Shown here: one piece after another, positions 57,963 through 64,000 of the stretch
How the letters are laid out: every line of letters starts with the position of its first letter
Numbering within the stretch: position 1 is the stretch's first letter
Origin: Murimonas intestini
Lineage (GTDB): Bacteria > Bacillota > Clostridia > Lachnospirales > Lachnospiraceae
Assembly: GCA_003148945.1 (NCBI GenBank)
Contig: QGGY01000002.1
Coordinates: forward strand, 1 to 64,000
DNA length: 64,000 nt
Direction of reading: 5' to 3'
Notes under the pieces: generated by a model
The model's database searches: none
Told to the model about the DNA's origin: nothing
Seen by the model: only the letters and a program-made list of their open reading frames with translations
Position numbers and translations under genes: made by a program

Positions 57963-59348
57963 CTATGCCCGCCCTTCCTGCAGAAGTTCTCTCTGCCTCA
58001 ATACTTTTCCGATCATTATAAAGTAACATGCCGATGTGATTATGGCACTAATAAAGTCCGTTAACGGTTCGGCATAAAAGATATTCTCTATGACAGAAAA
58101 GACAGGTATCAAAAATACGCCCGCCAGAAAGATGACCTTCCTCATCATAGAAAGAGGTATTGCCAGTTTCGCTATGCCCATGCCTGTAAAACCATCTACA
58201 AACGCATACTGGAAGGCCAGCGGCATAATACCCAGGGTATATATCTTAATAGCCTGTGAAGCAAAACTGATATATTCTTCATTCTTTGTAAATATCCGCA
58301 CAAAATACCCGGAGCAGGTCTGGGCTGCAATGAACATGACCGTGGTAAAGGCCAGGCAGAGCAGAACGATATATTTTTCTGCTGACCGGACCCGTCCTGA
58401 GCGCCGCGCCCCATAGTTATACCCCAGAATCGTCTGTGTCCCTGAGGTAATGCCTCCAAGCGGCATGGTAACGATCAGCATAAAGCTCTGGACAATTGTG
58501 GAACACGTCACAAGCATATCTCCCCTGCCTGCTCCCCCGTATCCCTGAAGAGTGGCATTGAGAGCCAGCAGGATCACATTGTCCATTACAATAATAATAA
58601 AAGGAGTAAATCCCAGAAAAGCGATCTGCTTCATAACGCTCCAGGAATAGCCTTTAAAGGTAATGCGCACTGGTATCTTCTTTCCAAACAGCACTAAGAG
58701 CACATACACACATGACACAAACTGTGAGAATACAGTTGCGTATGCCGCCCCCTTCACCCCCATCCCAAATACAAAAATAAAGAGAGGGTCCAGAGCCAGA
58801 TTCAGAACTGCCCCTATCACTACAGATGCCATAGCTGTCTTTGCATATCCCTGCGCTATGATAAACTGGTTCATGCCGATAGACAGCAGGGCAAATATGG
58901 TGCCCAGAAGATAGATCGTGAAATAATCATCCGCATATGTAAATGTGGCCGCACTTGCGCCAAAAGCCATGAGCAGCTTGTCCTTCACAAGAAATATAAT
59001 TCCTGTCGTACCCACTGATATCACAGACAGCATGAGAAAGCTGTTTGCCAGTATCTGCCTGGCCCTTTCTATTTTCTGCTCTCCCAGCCTGATGCTCATA
59101 AGAGGCGAACCTCCCACTCCTATAAAAGAAGCAAATGCCGATATAAGAGCAATCAGCGGACCGCATACGCCCACTCCCGCAAGAGCCATTTCACCTGTTT
59201 CCGCAATATTTCCAATGTACATACGGTCTACCACGCTGTACAGGACATTAATAAATTGTGCCAGCATGGACGGTATTGCAAGGCTCAGCACCAGCTTCCT
59301 TACATCCTCCGTCCCCAGCCTGTTTTCTTTTTCCATATTTCTTTCCAA
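57963..59348 (-). CDS. MATE-family efflux transporter (paralogue 1)
   Basis: 461 aa, 12 hydrophobic segments, two MatE halves. MLAQFINVLYSVVDRMYIGNI and GVGGSPLMSIRLGEQ are the conserved N-terminal motifs; ITSGTQTILGYNYGARR the matching C-half motif. Expels cationic drugs or metabolites with Na+ or H+. The first possible start is TTG (59348); the ATG four codons later (59336) has GGAAAG upstream, so either may be used. It lies 48 bases after a second MATE gene of the same subfamily; the pair is followed by an EamA transporter. Confidence 0.9.
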   Translation of the reverse strand: MERNMEKENRLGTEDVRKLVLSLAIPSMLAQFINVLYSVVDRMYIGNIAETGEMALAGVGVCGPLIALISAFASFIGVGGSPLMSIRLGEQKIERARQILANSFLMLSVISVGTTGIIFLVKDKLLMAFGASAATFTYADDYFTIYLLGTIFALLSIGMNQFIIAQGYAKTAMASVVIGAVLNLALDPLFIFVFGMGVKGAAYATVFSQFVSCVYVLLVLFGKKIPVRITFKGYSWSVMKQIAFLGFTPFIIIVMDNVILLALNATLQGYGGAGRGDMLVTCSTIVQSFMLIVTMPLGGITSGTQTILGYNYGARRSGRVRSAEKYIVLLCLAFTTVMFIAAQTCSGYFVRIFTKNEEYISFASQAIKIYTLGIMPLAFQYAFVDGFTGMGIAKLAIPLSMMRKVIFLAGVFLIPVFSVIENIFYAEPLTDFISAIITSACYFIMIGKVLRQRELLQEGRA

Positions 59349-59396
59349 GTTCCCTTTGACTGTAATATTGTAACTCTTCTATCACCTGATGCGATT

Positions 59397-60785
59397 TTAA
59401 ATGGATGCAGCCGCATGGCGCTTTTCTATCTGCTTCATCAGCTTTCCAAACCTCCATATGAACAGGCTGAAGGTGGTAAGCGCAGCCAGCATGTCTGCCA
59501 CCGGCTCCGCCAGAAATACTGCAAAGACCTTATCTGAAAAAAAGTTAGGCAGGATATAGATCAGCGGTATCAGCAGAATGATCTTCCGCAGAAGCGCAAG
59601 GAAGAGGGATATCTTGGCCTCTCCCAGCGCGATAAAGGTCTGCTGGCATGAGAACTGCACGCCAAGTATAAAGCCTGCCCCCAGATAGATCCTGGCTGCC
59701 CACGCTGATATCTCCTTTAATTCCGGGCTGCTGGCAAATATAGATGGGAACAGCCACGGAAATGTCATATTCACAGCCCAGAACAAGACACAGTACCCTA
59801 CGGACCATATAAACAGAAGCCTGAACGTCTTTTTCACCCTGTCAGGCTTCCCGGCGCCGTAGTTATAGCTGATGATCGGCTGCGCCCCCTGGGACAGGCC
59901 CTGGGTAGGCAGTGTGATGATCTGCATAACGCTGCTCATGATGGTCATAGCTCCTACTGCCAGATCACCTCCGTATTTCTGGAGCGATGTGTTAAATGCA
60001 ATATTTAGAAGGCTCTCCGTACTTGTCATAATGAATGGTGACAACCCCAGCGCCAGCACAGGAAGAATAATCTTTGATTTAACCAGCATGTCCCGTTTCC
60101 TGATCCTGAGAATCGTCTTTTTGCCAGTCAGGAAATGAAGGACCCAGACAGCGGATACACCCTGGGAAATGATAGTAGCCAGAGCCGCTCCCTTCACCTG
60201 CATCCCAAATCCAAATATAAGGACAGGGTCCAGCACAATATTCACTACTGCGCCTATAAGAGTAGTCATCATACTGATCTTAGCAAAGCCCTGCGCTGAA
60301 ATAAACGGATTCAGCCCAAGAGCCATCATGACAAATACAGTCCCGCACACATAAATGTTCATATAATCAAGAGAATACTGGATCGTATTATCACTGGCTC
60401 CGAATAAGAATAAAAGCTGCCTGCCAAATATCAAAAATACGGCTGTCAGCACTGCTGATAGTATCAGAAGAGTGGTAAAGCAGGCTCCAAGGATCTTTTC
60501 AGCGCCATCCTTTTCCTGCTTTCCCATCTTAATAGACACCTGAGGCGACCCTCCCATACCTATCAGGTTGCTGAACGCCGTTATCAGTATGATCACGGGA
60601 AAGCAGAGCCCGACGCCTGTCAGCGCCATGGGGCCTATATCCTCAATGTGCCCCAGATAGATCCTGTCCACTATATTGTAAAGCATATTCACCAGCTGCG
60701 CAGTGATCGCAGGAAGCGCCAGCTCTAAGAGCAGGCTTCCTACTTTCTTTGTACCTAAAAATTCATTCTTTTCCACTTTTGTCAT
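59397..60785 (-). CDS. MATE-family efflux transporter (paralogue 2)
   Basis: 462 aa, 12 hydrophobic segments. ITAQLVNMLYNIVDRIYLGHI, GMGGSPQVSIKMGKQ and GLSQGAQPIISYNYGAGKP are the MATE motifs; it is homologous along its full length with the gene at 57963, so the two are an old tandem duplication. The ATG at 60785 overlaps the stop of the HAD fusion gene by 23 bases; a GTG three codons later (60776) has AGAAGG nine bases upstream and is a possible alternative. Probably co-transcribed from the HAD fusion gene through EamA. Confidence 0.9.
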   Translation of the reverse strand: MTKVEKNEFLGTKKVGSLLLELALPAITAQLVNMLYNIVDRIYLGHIEDIGPMALTGVGLCFPVIILITAFSNLIGMGGSPQVSIKMGKQEKDGAEKILGACFTTLLILSAVLTAVFLIFGRQLLFLFGASDNTIQYSLDYMNIYVCGTVFVMMALGLNPFISAQGFAKISMMTTLIGAVVNIVLDPVLIFGFGMQVKGAALATIISQGVSAVWVLHFLTGKKTILRIRKRDMLVKSKIILPVLALGLSPFIMTSTESLLNIAFNTSLQKYGGDLAVGAMTIMSSVMQIITLPTQGLSQGAQPIISYNYGAGKPDRVKKTFRLLFIWSVGYCVLFWAVNMTFPWLFPSIFASSPELKEISAWAARIYLGAGFILGVQFSCQQTFIALGEAKISLFLALLRKIILLIPLIYILPNFFSDKVFAVFLAEPVADMLAALTTFSLFIWRFGKLMKQIEKRHAAASI

Positions 60786-62718
60786 CCTTCTGCAATTCCC
60801 GTCCTGCTGTCATAATTTGTATGATCTCCCTGTCTGTCTCTTTCATACCTTCCTTGCCCAGGCGCCCGATATTATTTATAGTATTCTCAATACCCTTTGA
60901 AATAACACCGTCACCTCCATAGAACTGCTGCCCATGAATATACATCTCATACCCCAGTATCCCGGCATCCACGGCTGCCGCTATCTTTGCGGCACAGGAA
61001 GGCTTGGCACCGTCGCACACGATCCCTGAGGTTATGGCAAGCGCATTTACGATCGTATGGGCCACTTCCCTGTAGCCGCCCCCCAGCAGCCAGGCGATTC
61101 CCGCCCCTGCTCCGGCTCCGGCGCTGACAGCTCCGCAGTAGGCGGAAAGTCTGCCGATATGGGACTTCTGATGGATAGTGCTCAGATTCGACACCAGCAG
61201 CGCCCTGTACAGTGTATCATCATCCACTCCATATTCCCTGGCATATTCTATCACAGGAAGTGATGCCGTCATCCCCTGGTTACCGCTCCCTGAATTAATG
61301 ACCACAGGCAGTTCACAGCCATTCATCCTGGCATCCGAACCTGCAGCTGCCACAGCCTTGGCTCTGATATGTATGTTGTCACCATAAGCCTGGAGCAGAA
61401 CGGAACCAATATTTGCTCCATAGTCCCCGCGGATGCCTTCCGCCGATATGGCAGTATTGCACTCTATCTGCCGCTTCAATACAGGCCTCACATCATCCAG
61501 ATCCGCCTTTTCTGCAAACCTGCAGATATCCTCTATATTCAGCAGACCATAATCGGGGCAGTCCTCTTCCTTATCATTTTCTGCACAGCCTTCGGGATCC
61601 TTATTAAATAATATTTCCCCATTTCTCTCCTTGCGCACGATATTTGTATGTTCATTTACAATCCTGACACTGGCTGAATCCCCCTGACAGAAGACCTCCA
61701 CTGTAATATCCAGGACAAAACCGTTATCAGCAGGCTCCACCCATATATCAGCCTCTTTTAGATATCCGGCAAGTTCCTCCTTTTCTTCCTGGCTCACGTC
61801 TGCTATCACTTCCAGCTGGCGGGCTGCATCTCCTGCGATGATACCCACTGCCGCCGCTGCTTCCAGCCCCTTCTGCCCGTTTGTATTCGGCACGATCACA
61901 CTCTTTACATTTTTAATTATATTGCCGCTGGCCATGATGCGGACCTTCTCGGGCCTCTTCTGAAGCAGCTCTCTTGCACAGGCGGCGCAATACGCAACAG
62001 CTATCGGCTCCGTACATCCCATTGCCGGGATCAGCTCCCTGTCCAGTATTTCCACATACGTCTTATATTTTTTCAGATAATCCACAATTCCCAGCAGAGA
62101 ATCACATTTAAGATAGAGAAGCTGCGATATCTCTTCATCCGGCTGGACAAGATCCGGCACCATGACAGCCTTCATTCCTGCTGCCGCTGCAGACCGTATA
62201 CCATTCGGAGAATCCTCTACCGCCATTACCTCACAGGGCGGCAGCCCCAGGCTCTCGCAGGCCATTCTGTATATCTCCGGGTCCGGTTTGCTGTGCTCTA
62301 CCATATCACCTGTCACTACCGCTTCAAAATAATCTGTGATCCCAGCTTCCTTCAGATGCCCCAGCACGCTTACCCTGCGCGAAGAACTGGCCAGGGCAAT
62401 CCTTGTCCCGGCCTTTTTCAGATATTCCAGTATTTCATATACTCCGTCCTTTACAGGAAGTCCGTCCCTTGCTATTATCTCCCCAAAAGCTTTCGAGTTC
62501 AGCTGCCTGAACCTGTCATAATCAAAATCCTCTCCGTACTTCTCCTGGAAATACAGCTGCGTATCATTTCTGTTCAGTCCAATGCAATCTTTAAGCGATG
62601 CCTCAATATCCCCGGGAGCCTCCTCCATCAGGATGGCCGCCTCATTCCAGGCCTCCAGACAGATCCGCTCTGTGTCAAAGAGTACACCGTCCATATCGAA
62701 TACTACTGCTTTTATCAT
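60763..62718 (-). CDS. fusion: HAD phosphatase + L-cysteine desulfidase/serine dehydratase-alpha-like domain
   Basis: 651 aa in one uninterrupted frame. Residues 1-213 form a HAD subfamily IA (phosphoglucomutase/phosphatase-like) domain: nucleophile D8-M-D10, S111, K144 and E168-D169. Residues about 219-651 match the L-cysteine desulfidase (CdsA/YhaM, SDH-alpha superfamily) with AMGCTEP, and C528, C568 and C575 as likely [4Fe-4S] ligands. The first half acts on a phosphorylated small molecule, the second would eliminate sulfide or ammonia from Cys/Ser. The combination is unusual; ATG with GGAG upstream. It overlaps the MATE gene downstream, so it may head an operon for exporting a toxic product. 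Confidence 0.85.
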   Translation of the reverse strand: MIKAVVFDMDGVLFDTERICLEAWNEAAILMEEAPGDIEASLKDCIGLNRNDTQLYFQEKYGEDFDYDRFRQLNSKAFGEIIARDGLPVKDGVYEILEYLKKAGTRIALASSSRRVSVLGHLKEAGITDYFEAVVTGDMVEHSKPDPEIYRMACESLGLPPCEVMAVEDSPNGIRSAAAAGMKAVMVPDLVQPDEEISQLLYLKCDSLLGIVDYLKKYKTYVEILDRELIPAMGCTEPIAVAYCAACARELLQKRPEKVRIMASGNIIKNVKSVIVPNTNGQKGLEAAAAVGIIAGDAARQLEVIADVSQEEKEELAGYLKEADIWVEPADNGFVLDITVEVFCQGDSASVRIVNEHTNIVRKERNGEILFNKDPEGCAENDKEEDCPDYGLLNIEDICRFAEKADLDDVRPVLKRQIECNTAISAEGIRGDYGANIGSVLLQAYGDNIHIRAKAVAAAGSDARMNGCELPVVINSGSGNQGMTASLPVIEYAREYGVDDDTLYRALLVSNLSTIHQKSHIGRLSAYCGAVSAGAGAGAGIAWLLGGGYREVAHTIVNALAITSGIVCDGAKPSCAAKIAAAVDAGILGYEMYIHGQQFYGGDGVISKGIENTINNIGRLGKEGMKETDREIIQIMTAGRELQKDDKSGKE

Positions 62719-62843
62719 TCTTCTTCTCCTCTGTTACAATATTCCAACTAATGGGTACATTTTAACATAAATATCCTGGAAAGGAAATGGGTGCTGCATA
62801 TTTTAAGCAGAAAACTGTTACAGAAAACTGCTGCTGCCTGCAG

Positions 62844-62895
62844 AACAAACAGACCATCCGGCAGAGGTATAATCCTGCCGGATGGTCTGTTTGTT
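62844..62895. terminator. 21-bp perfect hairpin, terminator of the last gene
   Basis: Arms 62844-62864 and 62875-62895 are exact complements (AACAAACAGACCATCCGGCAG) around a 10-nt loop. It lies 46 bp after the stop of the gene at 62941; T/G-rich tracts follow on both strands. Confidence 0.75.
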
Positions 62896-62940
62896 TAAAT
62901 GTCTGTTCTAATGTTTCTATTAATATTTATCTATATAATT

Positions 62941-64000
62941 CTATCTTCTTCTCCTGCTTCCTGTTCCGCCCAGGATCCCTTCCACCGCCCCGTACAGGAC
63001 ACCTGCAACTACCCATATCATCCATGAGCTTCCCCAACGTCCGGTGATAAAGCTGTAGCCCAGATAGATACATGTAATGACTGGCCAATACACACTTGAG
63101 ACCGCCTCAATCAGCCTGCTTTTCTCTTTTTTTTTATAATCATACTCATCCTCCTGCAGAAGCACCTTGTAACCGGTATTTCTTACACCTGCATAGATAA
63201 TGAGCCAGACGCCGACACCAACAAGGAGAAGCAGCGCAGCCACGCACACCAGGATACTCATGGAAGCATCCGGCAGCACAAGGGCAACTACACATACAGG
63301 CACTACACTGAGGATACACAGCACCACACCAAGCACAAGGCAGACTGTGAAACTGGCTTTAAACTCCTCCTGCTGTTCCCTCACATATGATTCTGTCTGA
63401 AAATCCAGATAAAACTTTTCAGTTTTCAGGCATTCATATTTGTTCATCCTCAGTCCGCTGAAGATGAAAATACCCACAGCAGCGGCTATCAGCAGGAACA
63501 AGAACCCAAGCCCCACGGTAAGCAGCGGCCCTGAGGATATCCATGAGAGAAGATTGTTGATGTCATCATCCCCTATTCCCCCGAAAATAATAAGCAGTAT
63601 GGGTGAACAAATGCACATAAGCACTCCCAGTCCTATCCTGATCCCAAATTTTCTCTGCTCCTCCATAAACTCTGTGGCAGCATCCATAGTCACATAAAAG
63701 CCTTCACTATTATATTCCCGTCCGCTCTCTCTGTCCTGGTCATATCTGTCATCATTTCCTCCGAATGCCTGCCGGTTCTGTCCGCGGTTTCCGGTGACAT
63801 ATGCATTAATACCCAGCTCAGCCGCCAGTTCTTCCAGATTTCCGAATTCTGAGATCACGATACCCACGGCCTCATTCTCAGTCTTCCCCTCCGCCTTAAG
63901 CTCATTGTACTTGTCTTCCATCATACTCAGAAGCTCTTCTTTTGCCTTTAATACCTCAGGCGTCCTTGGCAGCTGCATAAACATATTTTCCAGATATGTT
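62941..64000 (-). CDS. permease-prefix/HAAS-domain membrane protein, start beyond window
   Basis: At least 353 aa; the frame runs open to the window edge (reading TYLENMFMQLPRTPEVLKAK), and comparison with relatives suggests the true ATG is a few codons outside. An N-terminal helical HAAS/permease-prefix domain (about 1-60; KEELLSMMEDKYNELKAEGKTENEA, with SEFGNLEELAAELG) is followed by a polar linker and six hydrophobic segments. Such proteins are usually encoded after a PadR-type regulator and sit in the membrane as sensors or transporters; here the neighbour lies outside the window. The polar linker (65-110) is Asn/Arg/Asp/Gly-rich. Function not assigned. Confidence 0.8.
   Translation of the reverse strand, partial: TYLENMFMQLPRTPEVLKAKEELLSMMEDKYNELKAEGKTENEAVGIVISEFGNLEELAAELGINAYVTGNRGQNRQAFGGNDDRYDQDRESGREYNSEGFYVTMDAATEFMEEQRKFGIRIGLGVLMCICSPILLIIFGGIGDDDINNLLSWISSGPLLTVGLGFLFLLIAAAVGIFIFSGLRMNKYECLKTEKFYLDFQTESYVREQQEEFKASFTVCLVLGVVLCILSVVPVCVVALVLPDASMSILVCVAALLLLVGVGVWLIIYAGVRNTGYKVLLQEDEYDYKKKEKSRLIEAVSSVYWPVITCIYLGYSFITGRWGSSWMIWVVAGVLYGAVEGILGGTGSRRRR

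Noticed and set aside
60763-62718. HAD-desulfidase protein as two genes joined by sequencing error
   Set aside because: The frame is continuous with no internal ribosome site or plausible start at the junction (about residue 214-220); both domains are complete. Still worth confirming with reads.

Overview
The window reads as chromosome of a spore-forming, anaerobic Firmicute, most likely a Lachnospiraceae (Clostridium cluster XIVa) species. The support is a dcw cell-division cluster, spoIIGA-sigE, T-box and THF riboswitches, strong AGGAGG-type ribosome sites, Lachnospiraceae-like protein sequences and moderate GC. Nearly all genes lie on the minus strand; plus-strand genes are scattered singletons, mostly regulators. 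No phage, transposase, CRISPR array or integrase was seen.

Layout. 0-2.5 kb: start of formate-THF ligase behind a THF riboswitch, then oleate hydratase. 2.5-5.7 kb: tRNA-Leu, a cation/proton antiporter, a small coiled-coil protein and a six-tRNA operon (Pro-Gly-Arg-His-Gln-Lys). 5.7-12.6 kb: housekeeping nucleotidase and phosphoesterases, an RNA methyltransferase, a surface papain-like protease, a rhodanese, an Asn/Ser/Gln repeat protein and a split ThrE-type exporter. 12.7-16.9 kb: infC-rpmI-rplT behind an attenuator, and thrS behind a Thr T-box. 17-25.7 kb: a YtrA-type GntR/ABC operon with a recognisable operator, conserved proteins of unknown role, a secreted protein, a tiny ribbon-helix-helix protein and a stand-alone TrpB2. 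25.7-29.9 kb: spoIIGA-sigE with a Spo0A-type promoter, then aroD and aroE. 29.9-34.2 kb: galE, a NahK-like sugar kinase, a sugar nucleotidyltransferase and an AraC regulator. 34.3-47.8 kb: dcw cluster mraZ-rsmH-ftsL-pbp-spoVD-mraY-murD-ftsW-murA-ftsQ-ftsZ.

48.0-56.3 kb is the most unusual part: a 2-hydroxyacid dehydrogenase, two DcuC-type carriers, an SLC13-type permease and two different uroporphyrinogen-decarboxylase-fold proteins. Both of the latter carry the H-x-C...C zinc site of cobamide methyltransferases. A divergent TetR gene faces the block across a 17-bp perfect palindrome. I read this as a regulated uptake and C1 (demethylation) module for an unknown carboxylate. It lacks a corrinoid protein, and I know of no described pathway with this composition. 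The fhs gene at the other end of the window would fit a C1-using metabolism, but linkage is inference.

56.3-64 kb: a hypothetical protein, an EamA carrier, two tandem MATE transporters, a HAD phosphatase fused to an L-cysteine-desulfidase-like domain, and the truncated start of a permease-prefix membrane protein.

Two dispersed palindromic DNA families run through the intergenic regions. The best copy is 144 bp with 13-bp terminal inverted repeats (56902-57045), and shorter deletion derivatives occur elsewhere. Functions are assigned from recognisable motifs and family resemblance; no database search was possible.
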